Shown here one piece after another: positions 42,006-50,728 of a stretch of 61,854 bases of DNA. The notes under the pieces are model-generated. The model saw nothing but the letters and a program-made list of their open reading frames with translations, made no database searches and was not told where the DNA came from. Made by a program: the position numbers and the translations under genes. The first letter of the stretch is position 1; the number at the start of each line of letters is the position of its first letter. Location: positions 1-61,854 of the forward strand of contig NZ_MUKU01000029.1 in NCBI RefSeq assembly GCF_002081825.1. Reading direction: 5' to 3'. This DNA is from Chromobacterium haemolyticum. GTDB lineage: Bacteria; Pseudomonadota; Gammaproteobacteria; Burkholderiales; Chromobacteriaceae.

Positions 42006-42590
42006 ATGATTCAACACATCGAAGCCAGCCTGGTCGAAGCGCAAACCGCCTTGGCCAATCTGCTGGCCAACCCGGAAGCGCTGGCCAGCATCCACGCGGC
42101 GGCGCAAACCCTGATCGCCAGCTTGACGGCCGGCGGACGCATCTTTTCCTGCGGCAACGGCGGTTCTATGTGCGACGCCATGCATTTCGCCGAGGAACTG
42201 ACCGGCCGCTACCGCAAGAATCGCCGCGGCATGGCCGCGGTCGCCATTTCCGACCCCAGCCACATGACTTGCGTGGCCAACGACTACGGCTACGAGTTCG
42301 TGTTTTCGCGCTATCTGGAAAGCCACGCCCGCGCCGGCGATGTGCTGATCGGCATCAGCACCAGCGGCAACAGCCAGACCATCGTCAACGCCGCGCAGGT
42401 GGCCCGCGAAATGGGCGTCAAGGTGATTATCCTCACCGGCCGCGCCGGCACGCGGCTGGAACCGCTGGCCGACGTCTACGTCAACACGCCCGGCGGCCAG
42501 TTTGCGGACCGGGTGCAGGAGCTGCACATCAAGGTGCTACATATCCTGATTGAATTGGTGGAACGCCACTTCTGCCCGGAAAACTATTGA
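42006..42590 (+). CDS. gmhA: Phosphoheptose isomerase-like SIS protein (GmhA/DiaA)
   Basis: A 194-residue SIS-domain protein. The hallmark FSCGNGGSMCDAMHFAEELTGRYRKNRRGMAAVAISDPSHMTCVANDYGYEFVFSR and GISTSGNSQTIVNAA are those of sedoheptulose-7-phosphate isomerase, the first step of ADP-heptose synthesis for lipopolysaccharide. The DnaA-binding DiaA is a close relative, so the two cannot be fully separated here. The catalytic Glu and His region (FAEEL, QELHIKVLHILIELVE) is intact. Confidence 0.88.
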   Translation: MIQHIEASLVEAQTALANLLANPEALASIHAAAQTLIASLTAGGRIFSCGNGGSMCDAMHFAEELTGRYRKNRRGMAAVAISDPSHMTCVANDYGYEFVFSRYLESHARAGDVLIGISTSGNSQTIVNAAQVAREMGVKVIILTGRAGTRLEPLADVYVNTPGGQFADRVQELHIKVLHILIELVERHFCPENY

Positions 42591-42683
42591 GTTTCCCTTT
42601 CGTCACGCTTGCCATTGTGCGGAAGACGCGCGCCGCGCCCTATGCGACGCCTGTCAGTACAACGGCATGACGGCGCCGCTTAA

Positions 42684-42717
42684 AAAACCGCCGCCCGGTC
42701 AATCCGGCGGCGGTTTT
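42684..42717. terminator. Bidirectional terminator between gmhA and esterase
   Basis: A perfect 12-bp stem aaaaccgccgcc/ggcggcggtttt with a 10-base loop and A/T runs on both sides, between convergent genes. Confidence 0.92.
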
Positions 42718-42736
42718 GCTTTACGCCTGCGCGGCG

Positions 42737-43672
42737 CTAGCGGTTGAGGAAGACGCCGATGCGCTGATACACCTCTCGGCAAACGTCCGGCACGATGGCC
42801 TCCAGATTGAGGAAGGCGTGCACCATGCCTTCCAAGTGCAGGTGCTCCGCCTTCACCTCCGCCGCGCGCAGCTTGTCCGCGTAGAGAAACGCCTCATCGC
42901 GCAGCGGGTCGAAGCCGGCCGACACCAGCAAGGTCGGCGGTAGCTTGCGGCTAAACTCTCCATGCAGCGGCGAGGCCAGCAAGCGGTTCTCCGCATGCTG
43001 GAAGTAGTTATCGAAATACCAGGCCACCCGCGCCTTGGTCAGCAAATAGCCCTCGCCGTTCTCATCCACCGAGGGCTGGCTCAAGGTGTAGTCGACACTG
43101 GGATAGATCAGCACCTGACGCTTGATCCGCAAGGAGACGTCGTACTGGCCCAAAGCGCTGAGGCTGGACGTCAGCGCGCCGCCGGCGGAATCTCCGGCCA
43201 GTGACAGCTGACGCACATAGGGCAGTTGGCGCGCGTCCAGCGCCTGCCACAAGCCCTTGGCCACGACGGCGGCGTCCTGCAAACCGCCTGGGTACGGGCT
43301 TTCCGGCGCCAAACGGTAGTCGGCGGCCACCACAATGTGCTGGCTGGCGGCGGCGAGCCGGCGGCAAATCGGATCGTAAACGCTGACGCTGCCCACCATG
43401 TGTCCGCCGCCGTGGAAAAACGCCAGCACCGGCAGCGCGCGCTTCGGGTCCGGGTGGTAGATGCGCACCGGCACGGTGAAGTCGCGGCCCGGCACCAGAT
43501 CGTCGTTGACCCAGGCGATGTCCGGCCCCGGCGTCACCATCTGCCGAGTCAGATTGGCCAGCGCTTCGCGTGCGCCGATCGACGTCGCCTTGTAGCCTTT
43601 GGCCACCAGTTCGGCCAATTCGCGGTTGTATTCCTCCAGCCAAACGGCCAGAGCAGGATCGAGCTGATGCAT
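42737..43672 (-). CDS. Alpha/beta hydrolase, hormone-sensitive-lipase (HSL) family esterase
   Basis: A 311-residue esterase. The oxyanion-hole motif is FFHGGGHMVGS, the nucleophile is in LAGDSAGGAL, and the other triad residues are in SAGFDPLRDEAF and EGMVHAFLNL. The start MHQLDPALAVWLEEYNREL is chosen by family layout. It is cytosolic (no signal peptide). Substrates are probably short-chain esters. Stand-alone gene. Confidence 0.9.
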   Translation of the reverse strand: MHQLDPALAVWLEEYNRELAELVAKGYKATSIGAREALANLTRQMVTPGPDIAWVNDDLVPGRDFTVPVRIYHPDPKRALPVLAFFHGGGHMVGSVSVYDPICRRLAAASQHIVVAADYRLAPESPYPGGLQDAAVVAKGLWQALDARQLPYVRQLSLAGDSAGGALTSSLSALGQYDVSLRIKRQVLIYPSVDYTLSQPSVDENGEGYLLTKARVAWYFDNYFQHAENRLLASPLHGEFSRKLPPTLLVSAGFDPLRDEAFLYADKLRAAEVKAEHLHLEGMVHAFLNLEAIVPDVCREVYQRIGVFLNR

Positions 43673-43879
43673 GCAAGCTCCTATAGGCCCAGGCGTGACG
43701 GACGGCGCGCGGGCGCAAGCGAGAGGAAGAGGGATGCCCGGCATAGACCGCTGCCGCGCCCAGCGTCGGCGGGTGGTCCGTCTGGGGACTTAAGCAGCTT
43801 ATACCATTGGTATTGCCGCGCAAATGCGCGAGCACGCTTGTCATGTCCCTTGCGCTGGCTGGATCGCGCCGACGCCCCT

Positions 43880-44755
43880 TTAGCCGAACAAACGCTCCAG
43901 CAGGCTGGGTTTGCGCGTTTGCAACAACTGCTCGGCGCCCAACAGCAAATCGTCTATCAGCCCTGGGTCGCTACGCGGCTGGCGCGCCAACACCGGGTTG
44001 GAATGGCCTGACGGGGCCAGTTCCAGCAGCGGGCCGCGCCGCGTCAGCCTGTAGCCGCCGGCGCAGCTGGGACAGAAGATCTCCTCGCCGTCGGCCGTCC
44101 CTCGCGGCACGGCGATGATAGGGCCGCAGCCCGCGCAGCATTGCAAGGGAATGCCCGGCTCGCTATGGCCGATGACGTGATCGAACCGGCCAGCCTCGCC
44201 CAACTGGATGAAACGTTCGCCCAGTTCGCGGTCGAATTGGGTGCCCAGATTCTCCCGTATGATGGCCAGCGCGCGCTCCTTGGGCATGCCCCGCCGATAC
44301 GGCCGGGTGCTGGTCATCGCGTCGAAGGCGTCGGCGATGCCGACGATGCGCGCCGCCAGCGGTATCTCCTTGTCTCTCAATCCCTGCGGGTAGCCGCGGC
44401 CGTCCGGCATTTCATGGTGGCTCAGCACCGCGTCCAGCGCCAACTCAGCCAAAGGATGATCGCTCAGCAAGTCGGCGCCCACTCGCGGATGGGTCTTGAT
44501 GACCTCGTACTCGGCGTCGCTCAACTTGTCCGGCTTGTTCAACACCGCGTCAGGCACGCCTACCTTGCCCAGGTCGTGCAAAAAGCCGCCCAGCGCAATG
44601 CGCTCCACCTCGGACTGAGGCAGGCCCAGCTTATCGGCCAGCGCATAGCACAAGCGCGACACCCGCCATAAATGCCCGCCGGTATAAGCATCGCGCGCCT
44701 CCACCATCATCGCCATCGTGTACAGCGTTTTCAGAAGCTCCCGCGCTTGTCGCAT
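43880..44755 (-). CDS. HD-GYP domain protein with C-terminal zinc ribbon
   Basis: A 291-residue protein. Residues 15-190 form an HD-GYP domain (GGHLWRVSRLCYALAD, GGFLHDLGKVGVPDAVLNKP, HHEMPDGRGYPQGL, DAFDAMTSTRPYR), so it is a likely cyclic-di-GMP phosphodiesterase. After it come CCAGCGP and CPSCAGGY, four Cys that look like a zinc ribbon, then a short tail. There is no receiver or membrane domain. The substrate and the role of the ribbon are not known. Confidence 0.88.
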   Translation of the reverse strand: MRQARELLKTLYTMAMMVEARDAYTGGHLWRVSRLCYALADKLGLPQSEVERIALGGFLHDLGKVGVPDAVLNKPDKLSDAEYEVIKTHPRVGADLLSDHPLAELALDAVLSHHEMPDGRGYPQGLRDKEIPLAARIVGIADAFDAMTSTRPYRRGMPKERALAIIRENLGTQFDRELGERFIQLGEAGRFDHVIGHSEPGIPLQCCAGCGPIIAVPRGTADGEEIFCPSCAGGYRLTRRGPLLELAPSGHSNPVLARQPRSDPGLIDDLLLGAEQLLQTRKPSLLERLFG

Positions 44756-45038
44756 CTTTCATCCCCGCATGCCGATGGGGCCCGGCCGCTAGAGCGATAT
44801 CTGCAAGCGCTCCCGCGGCGACTCAGGCCGAATGATTTCAATATGGCATATCAATGCGGCTTTGCTGCGCTGTCAGCAATACGACAGTCGAGCGCCCAGA
44901 AATAGAGCAATCATTCCATTTGCATGAAATTTTCATTTTTCTTGGCTAGCCTAGACGGCACGCGGATCGCGCGCCGCCAACGGCGCGGTCCATGCGTTCG
45001 CGCCGTCGCCTGACGGCGCCCCACACGAGGAGACAACA

Positions 45039-46403
45039 ATGAAATCGCTGCTATTGCTGGGCCTTGCCCTGATCCCGCTGAGCCACTCCGCCACCGCCGA
45101 ACCGGTTCAGCCCGACCCTCGCTACAGCCACGTGCTGTCTTCGTCCGGCCCGCTCAGCCGCGAACAGCTGCTGAAGACGGCCCCGCCGGCGCCCATGAGC
45201 CGTGCCGCGCGCGGCGACGCCAATATCGAGCTGATGTCGGTGCCCGGCCCCGCCACCTATACCTATCTGCGCTGCTATTACCGCACCGGCGACGCCGCCA
45301 GACCCACCACCGACTACGTGTGGGGGCTGGACCCCAGCAGCGGCGACTACTACCGCTTGAACGGCTATTGGTGGTCCAGCAGCGCGCTGGACTGGAAGAA
45401 CATGTATTACACCGACGTGGCGCAAAGCACGCTGCAATCGGTTTGCCGCGGCACCTTGCAGAAAAAGGGCATTCAGCAGAACCCGGCGATGGTGTTCGCC
45501 GCCGACAACCAGCTGTCGTTCAACTACACGGTATGGACCAACGACAAGGCCGGCCAGGGTTCCGGCATCAACAAGATCGTCGCCTTCGGCGATAGCCTGT
45601 CGGACAACCAAAATGTCTACAACGCCTCCATGTGGACGCTGCCCAACCGCAACAGTTGGTTCCTCGGCCACTTCAGCAACGGCCAAGTGTGGGTGGAATA
45701 CCTGGCCGGCCGCCTGCAGTTGCCGGTGTACAACTGGGCGATAGGCGGCGCCGGCGTGGACACGCAAAAACTGGTGATTCCCGGCGTGCAACAGCAGGTG
45801 CAGTCGTGGAAAGACTACATGAAGCAAGCTCGCGACTACGATCCGGCCACTACGCTGTTCACCATGCTGATCGGCGGCAACGACTTCGTGAACTACAACA
45901 ACTCGGTGGACAAGGTGATCAGCGGCCAGAGCCAGGCGCTGACCAGCCTGATAGACGCCGGCGCGCGCAACATCCTGGTGCTCAATCTGCCCGACGTGTC
46001 GCGGGCGCCGGTGTTCCAGTTCAAGTCCGGCGCGGCCCAGGTGGCCGTCCAGGTGCGCGACTACAACCAGCGCCTGAACGCGCTGGCCGCCCAGCTGCGC
46101 CTCAAATACGGCAGCGGCCTCAAGCTGAACGTGTTCGACAGCTACGCGCTGTTCAACAAGGTGCTGGGCAACCCCGCCGCCTACCAGTTCAACAACGTCA
46201 CCCAGTCCTGCCTCAACATCAACGCGGACTCCAGCACCAACTACCTGAGCGCCCAGAGCCCTCGCGCCAACTGCGTGAATCCGGACAGCTTCGTGTTCTG
46301 GGACACCTTGCACCCCACCACCCGCACCCACAAAGTGCTGGCGGACGAGGTGTACGGCTTCCTGAACAGCTCCGCCGGCCTGGCCGCCCTGCCGCGACGC
46401 TGA
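45039..46403 (+). CDS. Secreted GDSL lipase/acyltransferase 1 (thermolabile-haemolysin-like)
   Basis: A 454-residue SGNH esterase. A signal peptide (MKSLLLLGLALIPLSHSATA) is followed by an N-terminal domain (TYTYLRCYYRTG...PSSGDYYRLNGYWWSS) and the SGNH domain with FGDSLSDNQNVYN, NWAIGGAGVD, MLIGGNDFVNY and DTLHPTTRTH. This is the architecture of Vibrio thermolabile haemolysin and related phospholipases/GCAT. A terminator follows. A paralogue with the same architecture is at 47880. Confidence 0.9.
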   Translation: MKSLLLLGLALIPLSHSATAEPVQPDPRYSHVLSSSGPLSREQLLKTAPPAPMSRAARGDANIELMSVPGPATYTYLRCYYRTGDAARPTTDYVWGLDPSSGDYYRLNGYWWSSSALDWKNMYYTDVAQSTLQSVCRGTLQKKGIQQNPAMVFAADNQLSFNYTVWTNDKAGQGSGINKIVAFGDSLSDNQNVYNASMWTLPNRNSWFLGHFSNGQVWVEYLAGRLQLPVYNWAIGGAGVDTQKLVIPGVQQQVQSWKDYMKQARDYDPATTLFTMLIGGNDFVNYNNSVDKVISGQSQALTSLIDAGARNILVLNLPDVSRAPVFQFKSGAAQVAVQVRDYNQRLNALAAQLRLKYGSGLKLNVFDSYALFNKVLGNPAAYQFNNVTQSCLNINADSSTNYLSAQSPRANCVNPDSFVFWDTLHPTTRTHKVLADEVYGFLNSSAGLAALPRR

Positions 46404-46455
46404 GGACCGGTTCTAAAATCGATTGAATCAAGCAAGCGACCCAGCCCTTCCCCAG

Positions 46456-46484
46456 CAGGCCGCCCACCGGCGGCCTGTTGTTTT
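46456..46484 (+). terminator. Terminator after GDSL lipase 1
   Basis: A perfect 9-bp stem caggccgcc/ggcggcctg with a 4-base loop and a T-rich tail. Confidence 0.85.
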
Positions 46485-46604
46485 GCAAGGGCTTTTCCGG
46501 ACACGCATTTGAGCGCGACGACGGCAGCGCATACAATGAAGGATTTTCCGGCGCGCCCGCCTCCGCGCAGCGAGCCGGCCCGGAACCGCAAGCGAAGGCC
46601 CCCG

Positions 46605-47618
46605 ATGTCCTCCCTGACCCCATTGCTGCAAAGCGCCGAAGCCGCGCGCGCAGAACTGATCGCCCGGCTGCAAGCCGAAGACACCAATTGTTACCGTCTA
46701 TTCCACGGCAGCGTGGAAGGCATGCCCGGCCTGACCGTGGACCGCTACGGCGAACAGTTGCTGGCCCAGACTTTCCACCAGCCGCTGAGCGACGACGAGC
46801 TGGCGGCGATCCACGCCCATTACCAGGCCAGCCACCCCGGCTTGCCGCTGGTCTACAACGACCGCAGCGCCGGCAACTCCCGCATCGGCAACGCGCTGAC
46901 GCTGGAACAGCAAGCCGAGGCCGAAGCCGACCACACCATTCGCGAACTAAGCGTCAACTACCACTACCGCGCTCGCCATAAAGGCCAGGACCCGTGGCTG
47001 TTCCTGGATTTGCGCGCCGCGCGCCGGCGCGTGATGGAGCTGGCGGCCGGCAAAAGCGTGCTGAATCTGTTCGCCTACACCTGCGGCGTCGGCGTAGCCG
47101 CGGCCAAGGCCGGCGCCAGCTTCGTGATGAACGTGGACTTCGCCGAATCCAGCCTCAGCGTGGGCCGCGCCAACGCTAAGCTCAATCTGCTGACCACCCG
47201 CCCGCGCTGCGTGCAGAGCGATGTGTTCGCCGCCATCCGCCAGCTGTCCGGCATCGGCCAGCCCGAGCGCGTGCGCGGCAAGAAAATGCCGCCCTTCCCC
47301 AAACTGGAAGCGCGTCAGTTCGATCTGGTGTTTCTGGACCCGCCGCGCTATTCCAAGAGCCCCTTCGGCGTGGTGGACCTGATCAACGATTACCAGGCGC
47401 TGTTCAAGCCGGCGCTGCTGGCCACCGCGCCGGGCGGCACGCTGATTTGCTGCAACAACGTTGCGCAGGTGGACGGCGACGCCTGGCTGGATTCGCTCAA
47501 GCGCAGCGCGGCCAAGGCCGGCCGCGAAGTGCGCGCGGCGGAATGGATCGTCCCAGACGCGGACTTTCCCAGCCCGGACGGCAAGCATCCCTTGAAGATT
47601 GTCGCGCTCAGCGTCTGA
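46605..47618 (+). CDS. RlmI-like SAM-dependent rRNA methyltransferase
   Basis: A 337-residue class I methyltransferase of the RlmI/RlmK group, which modify cytosine or guanine of 23S rRNA. The middle EEHEE region is FHGSVEGMPGLTVDRYGEQLLAQTFH. The SAM site is VLNLFAYTCGVGVAAAKAGASFVMNVD and the active-site motif is FDLVFLDPPRYSKSPFG. The N-terminal PUA domain of E. coli RlmI (396 residues) appears absent. Position modified cannot be deduced. It lies between the two GDSL lipase genes. Confidence 0.85.
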   Translation: MSSLTPLLQSAEAARAELIARLQAEDTNCYRLFHGSVEGMPGLTVDRYGEQLLAQTFHQPLSDDELAAIHAHYQASHPGLPLVYNDRSAGNSRIGNALTLEQQAEAEADHTIRELSVNYHYRARHKGQDPWLFLDLRAARRRVMELAAGKSVLNLFAYTCGVGVAAAKAGASFVMNVDFAESSLSVGRANAKLNLLTTRPRCVQSDVFAAIRQLSGIGQPERVRGKKMPPFPKLEARQFDLVFLDPPRYSKSPFGVVDLINDYQALFKPALLATAPGGTLICCNNVAQVDGDAWLDSLKRSAAKAGREVRAAEWIVPDADFPSPDGKHPLKIVALSV

Positions 47619-47678
47619 TCTGTGCTCTTGACGGCAGCGGGCCCCGGCCGGATTGCCGCGGCCAGATCCAATCTCGCC

Positions 47679-47706
47679 AAACGCCCGCCTTGCGCGGGCG
47701 TTTTCG
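47679..47706 (+). terminator. Terminator after RlmI-like gene
   Basis: A 10-bp stem aaacgcccgc/gcgggcgttt with a 5-base loop, ending in T's. Confidence 0.85.
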
Positions 47707-47879
47707 CATAAAAAGCCACAGCATTTAAGCCATATGGCATTTTTACGCATCGCTTAAAATTACCGTATATTTTCATCTGCAAATACTTAAATATCCCGAT
47801 ACGGCACCACGCCGAAACAGCCGCGCTAGACGGCATACAACAGACAGCTTGACTCAAATCACGTATCGGGAAAGTCTCT

Positions 47880-49214
47880 ATGAAACCTCAACTGCTATGG
47901 GGCCTGCTGGCCGCCGCCGGCCTGTTCGCCGCCAGCCTGGCTCACGCCCAGCTGGACCCGCAATTGGACTATTTGTCTCCAGGCGGGCCGCTCAGCGAAG
48001 CCCAGGTCAAGGCCGCTGCGGCCAAACCGGCCGTGGCGATGGGAGCCGCCACCTACACCTATCTGCGCTGCTATTACCGGCTGGACATGGGCCCCGCCAA
48101 GCCGCAAACCAGCTACCACTGGGCGCTGGACCCCAGCAGCGGCGACTACTACCGCGTCAACGGTTACTGGTGGTCCGGCAGCATCGTCGCGCTGAAGAAT
48201 ATGTTCTATAGCGATGTGGCTCAGGACACCCTGGCCGGGGTCTGCCAGAAAACGCTGGCGGCCAAGGGAATCAACCGTCCGGTGGCGCTCTACGCCGCCG
48301 CCAACAACCAGATGTCCTACAACCACACTATCTGGAGCCAGGACAGCGCCAGCCAGCCGGCGCGCGTCAACAAGCTGATCGTGTTCGGCGACAGCCTGTC
48401 CGACACTCAGAACATGTACGGCGCGTCCCAATGGCGGCTGCCCAACGCTAAAAGCTGGTTCATCGGCCGCTTCAGCAATGATCGGGTATGGGTGGAATAT
48501 CTGGCCGAGCAGTTAAAGCTGCCGATCTACAACTGGGCGATCGGCGGCTCCGCCGGCGATCAGCACCTGGTGGTGCCTGGCCTGCTGCAGCAGGTGGAAT
48601 CGTGGTCGCAATACATGCAGAAAGCCGCCAATTACCGGCCGGAGAACACCCTGTTTACCATGTTGATCGGCGGCAACGACCTGCTCAACTACGGCCGCAC
48701 CGTGGACCAAGTGATTGCAGACCAAGGCAAGGCGCTGGAACGCATCATCAGCGCCGGCGCGCGCCACATCGTGGTGCTGAACCTGCCCAACCTGGCCCGC
48801 ACTCCGGCGGCCCAGGCCAGCGGCAAGGCCGCCGCGCTGGCGCCGCAGGTGCGCGACTACAACGCCAAACTGGCGCTGCTGGTGGCGCAATTGCAACAGA
48901 AATACGGCAGCACGCTGAAGCTGAACCTGTTCGACAGCAACGCCCTGTTCGACGACCTGCTCGACAACCCGGCCAAGTATCAGGTCAGCAATACCACTCA
49001 GTCCTGCCTGGACATCGCCGGCAACGCCAGCCTGCCCTATATCTGGGAACAGAAACCGCGCGCGGAATGCGGCAATCCGGACGCCTTCGTGTTTTGGGAC
49101 GTGCTGCACCCCACCACTCACACCCATAAGCTGTTGGGCGCCTACATCGCCAACTTCGTCAAGGCGGCGGATCCGGCGGTCTCCGCCACGGCGGCGCTGA
49201 AGACGCGGCGCTAG
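47880..49214 (+). CDS. Secreted GDSL lipase/acyltransferase 2 (thermolabile-haemolysin-like)
   Basis: A 444-residue paralogue of the 45039 gene. The signal peptide is MKPQLLWGLLAAAGLFAASLAHA. The same N-terminal domain (TYLRCYYRLD...GYWWSGS) precedes FGDSLSDTQNMYG, NWAIGGSAGD, MLIGGNDLLNY and DVLHPTTHTH. The two have diverged over most of their length, so the duplication is old. An A/T-rich upstream region (47705-47800) probably holds its promoter. Confidence 0.9.
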   Translation: MKPQLLWGLLAAAGLFAASLAHAQLDPQLDYLSPGGPLSEAQVKAAAAKPAVAMGAATYTYLRCYYRLDMGPAKPQTSYHWALDPSSGDYYRVNGYWWSGSIVALKNMFYSDVAQDTLAGVCQKTLAAKGINRPVALYAAANNQMSYNHTIWSQDSASQPARVNKLIVFGDSLSDTQNMYGASQWRLPNAKSWFIGRFSNDRVWVEYLAEQLKLPIYNWAIGGSAGDQHLVVPGLLQQVESWSQYMQKAANYRPENTLFTMLIGGNDLLNYGRTVDQVIADQGKALERIISAGARHIVVLNLPNLARTPAAQASGKAAALAPQVRDYNAKLALLVAQLQQKYGSTLKLNLFDSNALFDDLLDNPAKYQVSNTTQSCLDIAGNASLPYIWEQKPRAECGNPDAFVFWDVLHPTTHTHKLLGAYIANFVKAADPAVSATAALKTRR

Positions 49215-49289
49215 GCGAATGTGCCCCCAGGCTGCCGCCATCGCGCGGCGGCTTGGGGTAAGATGCCGGTTTTAGCCGGACATCCCGCC

Positions 49290-49481
49290 ATGAACCAAGC
49301 TCCGCAAACTGTCCTCAAACCCTGCCCCAAATGCGGCGCGTCCGCACTGCTGGTCAAGGCGGGCTCCCGTCGCTTCTGGGTACAATGCAGCCGCTACCCG
49401 GACAACGGCAATTGCAGCGCCATCGGCGCTCAGGCCGACAACAAAAAAGAAGCCGTCGCCAACTGGAACGCCTCCCGCTGA
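49290..49481 (+). CDS. Lar-like restriction-alleviation zinc-ribbon protein
   Basis: A 63-residue protein (MNQAPQTVLKPCPKCGASALLVKAGSRRFWVQCSRYPDNGNCSAIG...EAVANWNASR). The CPKCG start, the later Cys pair and the terminal EAxxxWN match the Lar family pattern. Lar of the Rac prophage relaxes type I restriction. Here it is an isolated chromosomal gene. Function is inferred from the pattern only. Confidence 0.7.
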   Translation: MNQAPQTVLKPCPKCGASALLVKAGSRRFWVQCSRYPDNGNCSAIGAQADNKKEAVANWNASR

Positions 49482-49490
49482 GCACGCATC

Positions 49491-49838
49491 ATGAATCTCT
49501 CGCCCTATCTTCTGACGCCGCTGCTGCTGGTGTTGTCCAATGTGTTCATGACCTTCGCCTGGTACGCCCACTTGAAGGACATGTCGTCCAAACCCTGGTG
49601 GCTGGCGGCGCTGGCAAGTTGGGGCATCGCCTTGTTCGAGTATTTGCTGCAGGTGCCGGCCAACCGCGCCGGCTACGGCGTGATGACGCTGTCGCAGCTG
49701 AAGATCATTCAGGAAGTGATATCGCTGTCGGTATTCATACCGTTCGCGGTCTTTTACATGAACCAGCCTTTCCGCTGGGACTACGTATGGGCTGGGCTGT
49801 GCCTGGTGGGCGCGGTCTACTTCATGTTCCGCGGCTGA
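49491..49838 (+). CDS. DMT/DUF486 small membrane protein
   Basis: A 115-residue inner-membrane protein with four hydrophobic segments (LLLVLSNVFMTFAWYAHL, WWLAALASWGIALFEYLLQVPANR, and two more). It matches the DUF486 (DMT-like) family, half-size relatives of drug/metabolite transporters. The transported compound is unknown. It follows the Lar-like gene by nine bases and may be co-transcribed. Confidence 0.88.
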   Translation: MNLSPYLLTPLLLVLSNVFMTFAWYAHLKDMSSKPWWLAALASWGIALFEYLLQVPANRAGYGVMTLSQLKIIQEVISLSVFIPFAVFYMNQPFRWDYVWAGLCLVGAVYFMFRG

Positions 49839-49845
49839 AGCCGGG

Positions 49846-50637
49846 CTATTGGTTGGCGCGCACCCAGCGGTGCCATTGAGAAAACAGCTCCGGATTCAGC
49901 GCGGCGATGGCGGAGCGCTTCCAGATCACATCGCTCCAGTAGTCGTCGCTGTTGAGGCTGGCGATCTGGCCGCCGGCCTCCTCCAGAATCACCGCTCCGG
50001 CGGCGTAATCCCACAAGCGCTGGCCGCCGTGCAGGTAAAGATCGTAGCGGCCGGCCGCCAGATAACACCAGTCCAGCGTGCTGGAGCCCAGATTGCGCAA
50101 GCTGCCGCAGGGGCAGGTGCTGCCGATGCGCGCGGCCAGCTTGCCGGAGCGCAGATATTTGACCTCCACGCTGGCAATGGCGTCGCACATGGTGTTGACC
50201 ACGGTTTTCAAGGGCAGCCGCTGGCCGTTCAGAAAGGCGCCCTCGCCGCGGCTGGCGTAAAACATTTCCTGGGACACCGGGTTGTAGATCACGCCCAGCC
50301 GGCTTTTGCCGCCCACCATCAGGCCGACGGAAATAGCGAAATACGGCAGTCCGTTGACGAAGTTGGTGGTGCCGTCTATCGGGTCCACCACCCACAAGCC
50401 GTCCTGATTCTCCGCCCACAACCGGTCTTGCTCGGCCAGTTCCATCTCCTCGCCCAACACCGGGTGGGGCAGAATGCGGGGCAAAGCGGCCTGCAGCGCC
50501 TGCTGGCAAGCCATATCGGCTTCGGTGAACAGCGTGCCGTCGTCCTTGCGGCTTTTGCCCACGCGCAAAAAGCGCGGCATCACCTCGTCGCGCGCCACTT
50601 CCCTGAGCACCTGCATCACCTTTTCCAGCACCTGCAT
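49846..50637 (-). CDS. Inositol monophosphatase family protein
   Basis: A 263-residue Mg-dependent phosphatase. The metal-binding motifs are LGEEMEL, VVDPIDGTTNFVNGLPYFAISVGL and WDYAAGAVILEEAGG, all intact. The start MQVLEKVMQVLREVARDE is preferred to an earlier in-frame codon. Relatives include SuhB and histidinol-phosphate or PAP phosphatases, so the natural substrate is open. It is divergent from rsmE. Confidence 0.88.
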   Translation of the reverse strand: MQVLEKVMQVLREVARDEVMPRFLRVGKSRKDDGTLFTEADMACQQALQAALPRILPHPVLGEEMELAEQDRLWAENQDGLWVVDPIDGTTNFVNGLPYFAISVGLMVGGKSRLGVIYNPVSQEMFYASRGEGAFLNGQRLPLKTVVNTMCDAIASVEVKYLRSGKLAARIGSTCPCGSLRNLGSSTLDWCYLAAGRYDLYLHGGQRLWDYAAGAVILEEAGGQIASLNSDDYWSDVIWKRSAIAALNPELFSQWHRWVRANQ

Positions 50638-50728
50638 TCGTTTTCCCCCAAGGCCGCTGCAATCCCATTTGCTGCAATCGCAGCAAACAAAGCAAAATAC
50701 CGGTATCAACAGCGACTTTCAATACGTC

